Source: Natronospira bacteriovora | GTDB taxonomy: Bacteria; Pseudomonadota; Gammaproteobacteria; Natronospirales; Natronospiraceae | DNA: 64,000 nucleotides | Direction of reading: 5' to 3' | Assembly: GCF_030848495.1 (NCBI RefSeq) | Contig: NZ_JAVDDT010000006.1 | Location: forward strand, 159,787-223,786 | In this document: piece by piece, positions 8,243-17,000 of the stretch | Layout: every line of letters begins with the position of its first letter | Numbering within the stretch: the first letter of the stretch is position 1 | Program-made: the position numbers and the translations under genes | Notes under the pieces: generated by a model | Seen by the model: the letters and a program-made list of their open reading frames with translations, nothing else | Told to the model about the DNA's origin: nothing | Databases searched by the model: none

Positions 8243-9187
8243 ATGGACATCAAGCATATCCTGGCCATCCTCGACCCGGAGCATGCCCCCAGGCAGGGCG
8301 CCTCACGGGCCGCCCGTCGTGCCGTGGACATCGCCGCCCGGACTGGTGCCAGGGTCACACTGGCCGTGTTCGAGGATCATCAGACCATCGTGGAATCCGG
8401 CGTACTGGGCGACGCCCTGACCCGGGAAGCCCTCGATCTCTGGCGGCAGGAAACCGAGTCCTGGCTGGGCCGCATGAAGGATGGCCTGGAGAGTGACGGC
8501 GAGGTGGCGCTGCATGTGGGCGGCGGTCATCCACTGGCGGATCACGTGCTGAAGAGCATCGATGAAATGCAGGCTGATCTGGTCATCAAGGACTCCCACA
8601 GCGAGAGCTTCCTGTCCCGTGCCCTGTTCACGCCGCTGGACTGGCACCTGCTTCGCCGCTGTCCGGTACCGTTGATGCTGACCAAGTCGGACGGACGGGA
8701 TGGCCTTGCCCGCGTGGCGGCCGCCGTCGACCCCTTCCATGAGCGGGGCAAGCCAGCAGAGCTGGATCAGGACATTCTCGCCACCGCGAAATCGGTGGCC
8801 GGATGGTTTGGCGCCGACGTGCATGCGGTGCACGCCTGCCAGACCCAGCCACTGGGCGCGGGATCGCCCATCGAGGGGCCATCGCTGCAGTTTGAAAAGG
8901 TGCGCGAGGAAATCAGCAAGCACCATACTCGCGCGCTCCGGGAGCTGAGCGAGGCAGCGGGCATCGACGCCGAACACAGCCATTTCATAGACGCGCCCGC
9001 CCGACGGGCCATTCCTGATTTCACCCGCGACAAGGAAGTGGATCTGCTGGTAATGGGGACGGTGACCCGCAAGGGGCTGACCCGTCTGATCATGGGCAGC
9101 ACCGCGGAAGCCATCCTCAATGATCTCGGCTGCGATGTGCTGGCAATCAAGCCCAGCGGCTTCGCCCAGGCCGTCAAGTCGTCTTGA
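8243..9187 (+). CDS. Tandem universal stress protein (UspE-like)
   Basis: A 314-residue cytoplasmic protein made of two Usp domains (about 1-145 and 150-314). The second domain keeps the ATP-binding loop pattern G-x2-G-x9-G-S/T (around MGTVTRKG...IMGSTAE near residue 270); the first lacks it, as in UspE. Tandem Usp proteins protect cells in stationary phase, oxygen shortage and oxidative stress. The start at 8243 is chosen because GGAGCAGAAC precedes it and the domain begins at once (MDIKHILAILDP). The perfect FNR box upstream fits the anaerobic induction known for many Usp genes. It ends at a strong terminator. Confidence 0.9.
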   Translation: MDIKHILAILDPEHAPRQGASRAARRAVDIAARTGARVTLAVFEDHQTIVESGVLGDALTREALDLWRQETESWLGRMKDGLESDGEVALHVGGGHPLADHVLKSIDEMQADLVIKDSHSESFLSRALFTPLDWHLLRRCPVPLMLTKSDGRDGLARVAAAVDPFHERGKPAELDQDILATAKSVAGWFGADVHAVHACQTQPLGAGSPIEGPSLQFEKVREEISKHHTRALRELSEAAGIDAEHSHFIDAPARRAIPDFTRDKEVDLLVMGTVTRKGLTRLIMGSTAEAILNDLGCDVLAIKPSGFAQAVKSS

Positions 9188-9213
9188 GAAGACGCGGTTT
9201 CAGCAACGCAAGA

Positions 9214-9241
9214 AGAGCGGCCACCGGGGCCGCTCTTTTTT
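9214..9241 (+). terminator. Intrinsic terminator after usp
   Basis: A 9-bp perfect stem (9214-9222 with 9228-9236), a 5-nt loop and a run of Ts on the plus strand. It ends the universal stress gene transcript, facing the convergent PilZ gene. Confidence 0.9.
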
Positions 9242-9275
9242 GTAAAGCGATAAGGATTCCGTTGAAGGACAGGCC

Positions 9276-9677
9276 TCAGCTTGATGCCTGCCCGCGACGG
9301 TGACGAATCAATTCACGCAATTCGGCCTGCACCGCAGCCGGATTGCCGGTATTCAGGGTCAGCATTCGCCGCAGATGAGACAGCCCCTCGCTGTCCAGTG
9401 CCGCCCAATAGCCACCGACGGCGTCTTCATTGCACCAGGTGACCACCAGCTCACCCTGGAAACGTACCTCCGCGGAAAGCAGGACCCTCAACCTCATGCG
9501 GTCGCCGGCCTGCAGTCTGGGCGTTGGCCGCAGGCGGATGGCGGCACCCGCCAGTGACAGGTTCACCACCTGCCCCCTGGCGCCCACCGGGTCGCTTTCC
9601 AACACCGCCTCGGCGTCCGCAGGCATGCGTTGGAATTGTCGCTGCTCGCTCACTGGATCCTCCCTGTGCCTCGGCAT
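9276..9677 (-). CDS. PilZ domain protein
   Basis: A 133-residue cytoplasmic PilZ protein. The RxxxR motif (RQFQRMP) and the N-x-S-x-x-G motif (NLSLAG) are present, so c-di-GMP binding is plausible. A C-terminal helix (AAVQAELRELIRHRR) follows the barrel. Two starts are possible: the ATG at 9677 with GAGGTGG upstream, or a GTG at 9653 with an even better AGGGAGGA site that starts directly at the RxxxR segment. It begins 10 bp after the HELAH lipoprotein gene stops, so the two are probably co-transcribed. Confidence 0.82.
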   Translation of the reverse strand: MPRHREDPVSEQRQFQRMPADAEAVLESDPVGARGQVVNLSLAGAAIRLRPTPRLQAGDRMRLRVLLSAEVRFQGELVVTWCNEDAVGGYWAALDSEGLSHLRRMLTLNTGNPAAVQAELRELIRHRRGQASS

Positions 9678-9687
9678 GGCGTCCACC

Positions 9688-10968
9688 TCAGTGGGGATGG
9701 GCCTGTGGATGGTGATGGAGGAGGTGATCCCGGTAATCACGCGGCAGTGCGTCCGGGGCCAAGGTGTCCGGGGCCAGGTTTTCATGCCAGGTCGCACCCG
9801 GAACCAGCGAAACGGGTGGGGGCAGGTCGTCCAGCCATTCGCTGAAATCGAATTCCGGCAGCATGACAGCCAGGATGCTTTCCGCCCGCGGCCGGATGGA
9901 CGTTTCGGCAAGACGATTGCGCTGCCCCCAGACAACGACCAGATCGTCATTGCTCATGCCGGACTCGGGTCGAGCCGTGATCGCCACGTCCATGGGCATG
10001 TCGAAGTGATACAGGCTCATGATGGCCTCGAACAGCATGGCCTGGTCTTCCCGCTGGGTGGTGTAGCTGTAGAAATGCGTGGCCCGATCATCAGCGAACA
10101 GGGGCGCCACATCCTCCGGCAACAGGGCCCGTTCTTCCGCATTGCTGTCCCAACCCAGGTAACGAACCCCGGCCAGTCGATGCATGGTCTGGGAGAGCAG
10201 CGGATACAGGCTGCTCAGGTGATCGGAAACCGTGGGCGCCGTCCAATAGGCGATGGGCAAGTCAGGGGGGATGGAAAGGCGGCCAGGCCGCAGGTAATCC
10301 ACCGCATGCGCCAGCTCGTGATACATGAGCCTTGCCAGAGACAGGCGAATGTCGTCCAGCTCACGAGGATTCACCTCTTCGACACTGACAGGAATGAAAT
10401 CGAAGGCATAGTCATTGTCACGAACATAACGCCAGGGAAACACGAATTGCAGATCGGCACCGAAATCGCTGCGATAGTCGGGACTCAGATCGATCTGCTG
10501 ACGCTGCTCGTGCGTCAGCCACAGATAGTTGGGATCGATGAAGATCGCACCGCGCCAGGCTGAATAATAGGCCGGCCGCACATCCGCCGAGATGGTGATG
10601 GCCGTCACGGAACGCAGCAGATGAAGCATGTCTTCCGGCATGCTCTCCAGAAAGGCTTCGAAGTGGGCACCCATCCAGTCATGACTCACCAGAACGCGCT
10701 GCATCACGGTGTCCACATCCGGTACCTGCCCGTCCGGGTAACCCAGTGGTGGCAACCTTGAGGGAGTGCAGCTCTCAGCCGCGTCGCGGATCATCATGCA
10801 CGGGCCAAGCACGTGGGCGTAAGGGCTGTCTTCCCGATAGGGGAGCGGGCGGCTGGATTCCAGCATCCGCGTGTAGCTGAGCTCGAAGGCCCGTGTACTG
10901 TGCTCGAAGCAGGCCGTCAGCAGCAGCGAGGCGCCGAGGATAAGGGCCGATGAAACGATACGTAACAC
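9688..10968 (-). CDS. Lipoprotein with HELAH putative zinc-protease motif
   Basis: A 426-residue predicted lipoprotein. The GTG at 10968 starts a signal sequence ending in lipobox LLTAC (Cys at about 20) with GAGGTG nine bases upstream. The ATG in the overlapping frame at 10959 does not lead into this protein. In the second half, LMYHELAHAVDYLRPG carries HExxH, the zinc-binding motif of many metallopeptidases; downstream, a LFEAIMSLYHF helix could supply the third ligand. The last residues are histidine-rich (DHLLHHHPQAHPH). I do not recognise the family. It may be an envelope metalloprotease or a structural relative. The neighbouring PilZ gene lies 10 bp downstream. Confidence 0.65.
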   Translation of the reverse strand: MLRIVSSALILGASLLLTACFEHSTRAFELSYTRMLESSRPLPYREDSPYAHVLGPCMMIRDAAESCTPSRLPPLGYPDGQVPDVDTVMQRVLVSHDWMGAHFEAFLESMPEDMLHLLRSVTAITISADVRPAYYSAWRGAIFIDPNYLWLTHEQRQQIDLSPDYRSDFGADLQFVFPWRYVRDNDYAFDFIPVSVEEVNPRELDDIRLSLARLMYHELAHAVDYLRPGRLSIPPDLPIAYWTAPTVSDHLSSLYPLLSQTMHRLAGVRYLGWDSNAEERALLPEDVAPLFADDRATHFYSYTTQREDQAMLFEAIMSLYHFDMPMDVAITARPESGMSNDDLVVVWGQRNRLAETSIRPRAESILAVMLPEFDFSEWLDDLPPPVSLVPGATWHENLAPDTLAPDALPRDYRDHLLHHHPQAHPH

Positions 10969-11056
10969 GGAGCATTGCACCTCGTTAAAGGAAGTCTTGC
11001 CACAAGTATAGTGCAGCGAGGTGCTCTGCAACGGTTGTCGGAAACGATGAAGGCGG

Positions 11057-11971
11057 TCAGGGAAAAGGAACTTCCGGGCGTGAGCGAGCCGTGAGAATGC
11101 CCAGACAGCGCTGCAGGGCATCCTGGCAGGGTTCGGCGACCTTGAAATGCAACAGATCATCGGCGCGGGTGCGGCCCTGGTTGATGGCAATCACCGGGCG
11201 CCCCGCCTGATGGGCCTGTCGCACGATGCGATACCCGGACCAGACCACCAGCGACGACCCCACCACCAGTACGGCATCGCACTGATTCACCGCAGCGCGA
11301 ACGGCTTCCACCCGCGGCGGCGGCACGTTTTCACCGAACATCACCACATCCGGCTTTAGGCGCCCGCCACACTCGGGACAGGGGGCGGGATGGAATGTGG
11401 CGTAGTCCCCGTCCGCCAGTTCGGCATCACCATCCGGATTGACTCGCCGAACCCGTGCCCGCCAGTCCGGGTTGAGTGCTTCCAGTGCCTGCTGATGCGC
11501 CTCACGGTGCCGATAATGACCACAATCCTGGCAATGAACCCGGGACAGACGACCGTGCAGTGCGATGACATCGGCCGTTCCCGCACGTTCATGCAGTCCG
11601 TCCACATTCTGTGTCACCACCCCGGTGAGGTAAGCGAGGGCCTGCAGGCGCGCAAGGGCGAAATGAGCGGGATTGGGCTCGGCGGCGCGCATGCGCGGCC
11701 AACCAAGATAGCTGCGGGCCCAGTAACGGCGCCGGGCTTGTTCGCTGCCCATGAAATGCTGATATTGCATGGGCTGACTGTGTTGCCAGCGTCCCTCCCC
11801 ATCCCGATAGGCGGGGATCCCCGAGGCCGCACTGATGCCGGCACCGCTCAGAACCAGTGTACGGCGGTGTTTCATCAGGAAATCCGCCAGATCCTCGGCC
11901 TCGCCCTCGGCAACGCTGGCATCGGGCCAGCGTCTGAACTCGGGCAGACGCGTGGTGAATGGCTGTGCCAT
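11057..11971 (-). CDS. Sir2-family NAD-dependent protein deacylase
   Basis: A 304-residue sirtuin, which removes acyl groups from protein lysines using NAD and yields nicotinamide and O-acyl-ADP-ribose. All core motifs are visible: GAGISAASGIPAYRD (from residue 43), TQNVDGLHE (residues 120-128), catalytic His139 in ALHG, and four zinc cysteines (C147, C150, C198, C201). The GSSLVVWSG segment closes the NAD site. The spacing and the insert between the cysteine pairs resemble the class II (SIRT4-like) bacterial enzymes more than CobB, so the acyl preference is open. The ribosome site GAGGGGCG is good. It appears monocistronic. Confidence 0.92.
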   Translation of the reverse strand: MAQPFTTRLPEFRRWPDASVAEGEAEDLADFLMKHRRTLVLSGAGISAASGIPAYRDGEGRWQHSQPMQYQHFMGSEQARRRYWARSYLGWPRMRAAEPNPAHFALARLQALAYLTGVVTQNVDGLHERAGTADVIALHGRLSRVHCQDCGHYRHREAHQQALEALNPDWRARVRRVNPDGDAELADGDYATFHPAPCPECGGRLKPDVVMFGENVPPPRVEAVRAAVNQCDAVLVVGSSLVVWSGYRIVRQAHQAGRPVIAINQGRTRADDLLHFKVAEPCQDALQRCLGILTARSRPEVPFP

Positions 11972-12121
11972 GGTTAACGCCCCTCGTGGGTGATTCGCCG
12001 CGTTGGCTCCTGATCGGGGAACGGGATCCGGCCAATGTCCGCCTCCGCCTTGTATAGTGGCGAAAACCGTTCAGGAGGTTCCCGGCTGTGGGCCTCGGAA
12101 TGCCAGGGACTTTGCGAAACG

Positions 12122-13027
12122 ATGATTGACCACAAGCACTCGGGCGCCCTGATGGTTCTGCTGGCGGCTGCCCTGTGGGGAACCGCCGGGGTGGCGGCAC
12201 GCTGGATTTACGAGGCCGAATCCCTGTCCGCCCTGGAAATCGGATTCTGGCGCATGGCGCTGGCCGCGCCACTGCTGCTCATCCTTGCCACCCTCAATGG
12301 CCCTGTTCGCGGCCTTGGCCAGGGTCGCCCGCTCATTCTGCTGGTCAGCATGGGCCTGTGCCTGGCCGGCTTCCAGGCCGGCTATTTTTCCGCCATTGCC
12401 GCCATGGGTGTCGCCGTGGCCACCCTGGTGGCCATCTGCACCATCCCGATCCTGACCGCTCTACTGGCCTGGCCGATCTACGGTGAAGCGATCGGGCTGC
12501 GCGTGGCGTCGGCCTTGCTGGCGGCGGTGGTCGGCATGGTGCTGATCGTGAGCGGCAGCGACACGCCCACCCTGCCGGGGGCTGAGGGTCTGGCGGTGGG
12601 ACTGCCGATGGCGCTCGCCGCCAGTCTGTGCTTTGCCTGTCTCACACTGGCCGGCCGGGCGCTACCAGGTAGGCTGGACCCCCTCTGGACCACTGCGGTG
12701 ACGCTGACCCTGGCGGCCGTGGTTCTGGCGCTGCTGATCGGACCTGCCGCCATACGCTGGCCGGACAATATCGGATCCACCTGGGCGGCCATGGCATGGA
12801 TTGCACTCATGCCCACGGCTCTGGCCTATGTGCTGTTCTATCGCGGCCTGCCACGCGTCGCATCCGGGACAGCAGGACTGTTGATTCTGGCCGAACCGCT
12901 GACCGCCAACATCCTCGCCTGGCTGTTTCACGGTGAACGGCTGGGTACGCTGGGCTGGATGGGTGCGAGCCTGTTACTGGCCGCGATGGCACTGGCGGCG
13001 TGGCGCCGACCGGCCGTGCCGGGCTGA
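12122..13027 (+). CDS. EamA/DMT-family transporter
   Basis: A 301-residue inner-membrane protein with ten hydrophobic helices arranged as two EamA repeats, typical of drug/metabolite exporters. The N-terminal repeat begins LLAAALWGTAGVAARW and the second repeat carries the expected YVLFYRGLPRV...AGLLILAEPL block. The start at 12122 places the first helix at the right distance from the N-terminus, although the ribosome site is weak. These proteins usually export amino acids or small metabolites; the substrate cannot be read from sequence. Divergent from the sirtuin gene. Confidence 0.85.
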   Translation: MIDHKHSGALMVLLAAALWGTAGVAARWIYEAESLSALEIGFWRMALAAPLLLILATLNGPVRGLGQGRPLILLVSMGLCLAGFQAGYFSAIAAMGVAVATLVAICTIPILTALLAWPIYGEAIGLRVASALLAAVVGMVLIVSGSDTPTLPGAEGLAVGLPMALAASLCFACLTLAGRALPGRLDPLWTTAVTLTLAAVVLALLIGPAAIRWPDNIGSTWAAMAWIALMPTALAYVLFYRGLPRVASGTAGLLILAEPLTANILAWLFHGERLGTLGWMGASLLLAAMALAAWRRPAVPG

Positions 13028-13067
13028 ATGAAACGGGCACCGGGTGGAATCACCGTGCTGCGTGTGA

Positions 13068-13328
13068 TCAATCACCGAGGATTTCGGTTTCGGCCACGGA
13101 TTCGCTCACGTGATGCGCCTGGCGAACGGGCCAGACGACCAGCAGCAGGGACAGCCCGACACCACCAAGCACCAGCGAAACCTTCCCGGCCTGACTGAGG
13201 TGCGGCAGGAACAGCAGTGCCAGCACCGAGAGGCATACACCGGTAAGCATTAGGAAAAGGCCACGACTGAACATTCTGCAGGCATCACGATCCATGTGAT
13301 GGCAATCATCGTTATGCCTTTCTGACAT
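13068..13328 (-). CDS. Small two-helix membrane protein
   Basis: An 86-residue protein with a His/Asp/Cys-rich N-terminus (HNDDCHHMDRDACRMF) followed by two hydrophobic helices (residues about 22-41 and 49-66) and an acidic tail. The His/Cys cluster could bind a metal but this is speculative. The start at 13328 has GGGAGTCACC upstream. It is convergent with the EamA gene. Family not recognised. Confidence 0.5.
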   Translation of the reverse strand: MSERHNDDCHHMDRDACRMFSRGLFLMLTGVCLSVLALLFLPHLSQAGKVSLVLGGVGLSLLLVVWPVRQAHHVSESVAETEILGD

Positions 13329-13523
13329 GGTGACTCCCGTCAGCCGAATGCATCCGCCCCCCGACGAAACTGGTGGCCTATGATGCGCCAGCGGCGGGCA
13401 TCAAGCAACTCCCTGATTTGCCTGACTGTTTTGGTTTTACATAAAAACATTCGCGCAAACCGCTCTTGCGTGAATCCACCCGCACGAGCGACCATCGCTT
13501 TCTTTCTGGATTGGAGACATGCT

Positions 13524-14252
13524 GTGGCCTTCCCCCTCTCCGGCAGCGAGTGGCTGTTGGCTTCCTTCATTGTGTTCGTCGGCGCCCTCATTCAAGGCAG
13601 TATCGGATTCGGGGTCGCCCTGCTGGGGGCGCCGCTACTGTTTCTGATTCACCCGCAACTGGTTCCGGCACCGGTAATCATCATCGGCATGAGCCTGCCC
13701 GCCCTGATCCTGGCCAGGGACTGGCGCGCCGTGGCGCCGCGCGACGTGGGCTGGGTACTGCCCGGAATGGCCGCGGGCAGCGGCCTCGCCGGTCTCCTGC
13801 TCGGGGTGATTTCGGAAGAGGCGCTCGGCCTGCTTTTCGGCAGCCTGGTGCTGATGGGCGTTGCCCTGAGCATCGGCATCCGACTGCCTCTACCGGGGCC
13901 CAGGCTGTTGCTGTCGGCCGGAACCGCTGCCGGCTTCATGGCCACCAGCACCTCGATCGGCGGACCACCCCTCGCACTGGCCTTCCAGACGGTGCACGGC
14001 CAGCGCCTGCGCGGGACGCTTTCCGCCTGCTTTCTGCCCGGTGGTGTCTTTTCCCTGCTGGCCCTGGCCTGGGCCGGCCGGTTCGGTTGGGTGGAAGTGT
14101 GGCTTGGCCTGAGTCTGTTCCCGGCGATCACTGCCGGTTTTCTGCTGTCGGGCCGCGTCAATCGGTTTCTGGATCAGGGCTGGCTGCGACCGGCACTGCT
14201 CACGGTTTCCGCGCTTGCTGCGGTGATGGCGATTGTTCGTGCTCTGCTTTGA
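13524..14252 (+). CDS. TauE/SafE-family permease
   Basis: A 242-residue inner-membrane protein with about eight hydrophobic helices. The opening helix has the family signature (ALIQGSIGFGVALLGAPLLFLIHP), and the second half repeats it (GFMATSTSIGGPPLALAF). Family members export sulfite, sulfoacetate or other anions. I take the GTG at 13524 because GGAGAC precedes it and the protein starts right at the first helix; the longer ATG form adds 48 residues without family similarity. Its last 53 bp overlap the convergent amidotransferase gene. Substrate unknown. Confidence 0.82.
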   Translation: MAFPLSGSEWLLASFIVFVGALIQGSIGFGVALLGAPLLFLIHPQLVPAPVIIIGMSLPALILARDWRAVAPRDVGWVLPGMAAGSGLAGLLLGVISEEALGLLFGSLVLMGVALSIGIRLPLPGPRLLLSAGTAAGFMATSTSIGGPPLALAFQTVHGQRLRGTLSACFLPGGVFSLLALAWAGRFGWVEVWLGLSLFPAITAGFLLSGRVNRFLDQGWLRPALLTVSALAAVMAIVRALL

Positions 14253-15060
14253 GTGGCGGCGTGGTGGATTGGGGTGACGCCCCACGGTGGACGACTGGGT
14301 CCGTCCTGTCTCCGGAAACGGGCCACTCCGCCACGCTGGCGAGCCACTCCCGGAGCATGAATTCCGCACGCTGGTTCATCCAGTTCGCGCAGCGTCGGGT
14401 TTCCAGGCGCATGGACTCAAGGGACTGGGTGGGATGCGCATCCAGCTCATGGATGTGGCTTGCCAGCCACAGGGGCATCTGTCGCGGCCCTACCTCCGGG
14501 TGGAACTGCAGGCCCAGGGCATTACCCAGGGACAAGGCCTGAACCGGACAGGCTTCAGTATACGCCAGCCGCTCAGGGGTCGCTGGCGCGGACACCCCGT
14601 CCACACCGGAAGGCAATTCGATGGCATCCCGATGCCAGTGCAGCACGGGGACGGACTCCAGATAACGCAGACAGGACGCCTGGCCTTGCGGAGTCAATTG
14701 AATCGGTGACCAGCCCAGTTCCCGGGCCCCGTCCCGGTGAACCTGTCCACCCAGGGCCAGGGCAATCAACTGGGCCCCGAGGCAGATACCCAGGGTGGGC
14801 CGATTCGCCTCGAGACGGGCTTCAATCAGACGGCGCTGTTCACGAAGCCAGGGGAAACGCTGATCATCCAGCGCGCACATCGGCCCGCCCATGATCACCA
14901 CGAGATCGGCCGCCAGTGCCGGCACGCCGGCCAGATCGTCTACCGGTGCGTCCATGCGGTCAATTCGGTAGCCCAGGTTGCGAAACAGGGGTTCCAGGGC
15001 ACCCAGACCCTTGCCGGGAACCTGGCGAATGAGCAGCAACTGCGATTCAGCCCCGCTCAT
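14200..15060 (-). CDS. Class I glutamine amidotransferase domain protein
   Basis: A 286-residue protein with a GATase1 domain of the stand-alone GMP-synthase-like type. The nucleophile Cys is in LGICLGAQLIA near residue 94 and the catalytic His is in LQFHPEV near residue 168; a Glu follows two residues later, completing the triad. Such proteins hydrolyse glutamine or gamma-glutamyl compounds, often without a known synthase partner. The start at 15060 has AAGGAGAAGG upstream. The C-terminal tail (after about residue 235) is low in structure and overlaps the convergent TauE gene by 53 bp, so it may be a poorly conserved extension. Substrate unknown. Confidence 0.85.
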   Translation of the reverse strand: MSGAESQLLLIRQVPGKGLGALEPLFRNLGYRIDRMDAPVDDLAGVPALAADLVVIMGGPMCALDDQRFPWLREQRRLIEARLEANRPTLGICLGAQLIALALGGQVHRDGARELGWSPIQLTPQGQASCLRYLESVPVLHWHRDAIELPSGVDGVSAPATPERLAYTEACPVQALSLGNALGLQFHPEVGPRQMPLWLASHIHELDAHPTQSLESMRLETRRCANWMNQRAEFMLREWLASVAEWPVSGDRTDPVVHRGASPQSTTPPLKAEHEQSPSPQQARKP

Positions 15061-15132
15061 GAGCACCTTCTCCTTCCTGTCCATGAAAGTCGACCATCGT
15101 GCGCTCCCGGATTCCTGCGGCTGCAGCCTTCC

Positions 15133-15909
15133 TCATGCACGCAATCCCACGCCCCGCTTCAGCAGGAACAGTGCCGTGATGTATAGCACCACCAACAGCA
15201 CGGCGATCAGCACAAAGGCCACATCCAGTCTCACGTCGGAAATGCCGTGAATACTGTATCGGAACAGGTTCACCATATACAGGATCGGATTGAACAGAGA
15301 CAGCTCCCGCCAGATACCGGGAAGCAGATCCACCGTATAAAAGACGCCACCAAGATAGGTGAGTGGGGTGAGAATGAAGGTCGGGATGATGGAAATATCG
15401 TCGAATTTCTTTGCGAAAACGGCATTGATCAGCCCGGCAAGGGAAAACGCCGCGGAGGTCATGAGCACCACGGCCAGCAAGATGAAGGGGTGCTGAATAC
15501 TGAGCGGCGTGAACAGCGAGGCGATGACCGCCACCAGAACCCCCACCAGCAGCCCCCGTCCCATGCCGCCGATGACATAGCCCGCGAGGATGAGTGAATT
15601 GGGCAGGGGCGAGACCAGCATTTCTTCGATGTGGCGGGCAAATTTCGCTCCGAAGAATGACGACACCACATTGCCATAGCTGTTCTGGATGATCGCCATG
15701 ATGATCAGCCCCGGGGCAATGTAGGCCATGAAATCGATTCCGCCCATCTCGCCCACGCGCCGCCCGATCAACTGGCCGAAGATCACGAAATAGAGACTCA
15801 TGGTGATGGCCGGCGGCACCAGTGTCTGCACCCAGATACGGATGACCCTGCTCAGTTCCTTGTGCACGATGGTGTAAAGGCCGACCAGGTTGGCGCGTGT
15901 ACGGCTCAT
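15133..15909 (-). CDS. yadH: ABC-2 type exporter permease (YadH-like)
   Basis: A 258-residue inner-membrane permease with six helices. The blocks SLYFVIFGQLIGRRVG, YIAPGLIIMAIIQNSY and the TPLTYLGGVFYTVDLLP segment are typical of YadH. It pairs with the ATPase encoded just upstream; the two genes overlap by four bases (ATGA), a sign of translational coupling. The complex is expected to export a substrate from the inner membrane, which is unknown for YadGH. Confidence 0.9.
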   Translation of the reverse strand: MSRTRANLVGLYTIVHKELSRVIRIWVQTLVPPAITMSLYFVIFGQLIGRRVGEMGGIDFMAYIAPGLIIMAIIQNSYGNVVSSFFGAKFARHIEEMLVSPLPNSLILAGYVIGGMGRGLLVGVLVAVIASLFTPLSIQHPFILLAVVLMTSAAFSLAGLINAVFAKKFDDISIIPTFILTPLTYLGGVFYTVDLLPGIWRELSLFNPILYMVNLFRYSIHGISDVRLDVAFVLIAVLLVVLYITALFLLKRGVGLRA

Positions 15910-16844
15910 TCGGCTACCTCCCGACGTCCATCACGATCCTCATTGACCATGCGCACGAACAGCTCCTCCAGTCGATTGACCTTGTTGCGCATGCTGGTGA
16001 CCTGAATACCGGCCGCGCTCAACTGTTCAAACAGACCGTTGACGGCCTTGTCGCGGTGGATTTCCACTTCGAGACACTCAGGATCAACAGCCCGTAGATC
16101 GTACCCTTCCACCTCGGGCACTTCGGGCAAGGGACGATCCAGGTTGAGCAGAAAGGTTTCCGTGCTCAACTTGTGCAGCAGACGCCGGGTGCTGGCTTTC
16201 TCAATGATCTTGCCGTGATCGATGATGGCAATATTGCGGCAGAGGTTCTCGGCCTCTTCCAGGTAATGGGTGGTGAGAATGATGGTGGTACCACGGGCAT
16301 TGATGTCTTCCAGGAATCGCCACATGGATCGGCGGATCTCGATATCCACACCGGCGGTGGGTTCATCCAGAATCAACAACCTGGGCTCATGCACCAGGGC
16401 CCTTGCAATCATCAGACGCCTTTTCATGCCACCGGACAGATTTCGCGAAGGCTGATCACGCTTCTCCCACAGATCAAGCTGACGCAAATAGGTCTCCGCT
16501 CGAGGCACGGCCTGGCGTCGCGGAATGCCATAGTAGCCCGCCTGGTTGACAACGATGTCGAACACCTTCTCGAACTGATTGAAGTTGGTTTCCTGGGGCA
16601 CGACGCCGATGCATGCCTTGGCGGCCTCCAGCTCACGATCCATGTCATGACCGAAAACCGAAATGCTTCCCGCTGTTTTGTTCACGAGAGAAGTCAGTAT
16701 TCCGATGGCCGTCGTTTTCCCGGCACCATTCGGGCCGAGCAGCGCAAAGAAATCCCCTTCCGCAACGTCCAGATCAATACCTTGCAGCGCAACGGTGCCA
16801 TTGGAGTATTGCTTGGATAGATTTCGGATGGATAAGGCGTGCAT
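15906..16844 (-). CDS. yadG: ABC transporter ATP-binding protein (YadG-like)
   Basis: A 312-residue ATPase of the ABC-2 exporter class. It has Walker A GPNGAGKTT (near residue 36), the signature LSGGMKRR (near 136), Walker B LLILDEPTAGVD (near 156) and the switch His in TTHYLEEAE. A C-terminal extension of about 90 residues is normal for YadG. It drives the YadH-like permease with which it overlaps. The ribosome site is weak; the start coincides with the beginning of the family alignment. Confidence 0.92.
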   Translation of the reverse strand: MHALSIRNLSKQYSNGTVALQGIDLDVAEGDFFALLGPNGAGKTTAIGILTSLVNKTAGSISVFGHDMDRELEAAKACIGVVPQETNFNQFEKVFDIVVNQAGYYGIPRRQAVPRAETYLRQLDLWEKRDQPSRNLSGGMKRRLMIARALVHEPRLLILDEPTAGVDIEIRRSMWRFLEDINARGTTIILTTHYLEEAENLCRNIAIIDHGKIIEKASTRRLLHKLSTETFLLNLDRPLPEVPEVEGYDLRAVDPECLEVEIHRDKAVNGLFEQLSAAGIQVTSMRNKVNRLEELFVRMVNEDRDGRREVAE

Positions 16845-16941
16845 TCTGACTCACTATTGATTGATCAGAGGTTTCCGGACAACGCACACTTTAGCATGCC
16901 CTGAACAGCTTCCGGATTCGCGCTGCGGCAAGATGGCAAAC

Positions 16942-16969
16942 AAAAAAGCCGCACCCCGAAGGGTGCGGC
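16942..16969 (-). terminator. Intrinsic terminator after the first subtilase
   Basis: A 9-bp perfect stem (16948-16956 with 16961-16969) with a CGAA/TTCG loop and six As on the plus strand (Ts on the minus). The same stem and loop sequence is found after the second subtilase at 19247-19268. Confidence 0.92.
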
Positions 16970-17000
16970 CTGGAACAGACAGTGAACCAACTGCCTGGTA

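Noticed and set aside
13061..13078. GTGTGATCAATCACCG as a CRP-type site
   Set aside because: The half sites are only four bases apart, not six, and it lies between convergent gene ends.
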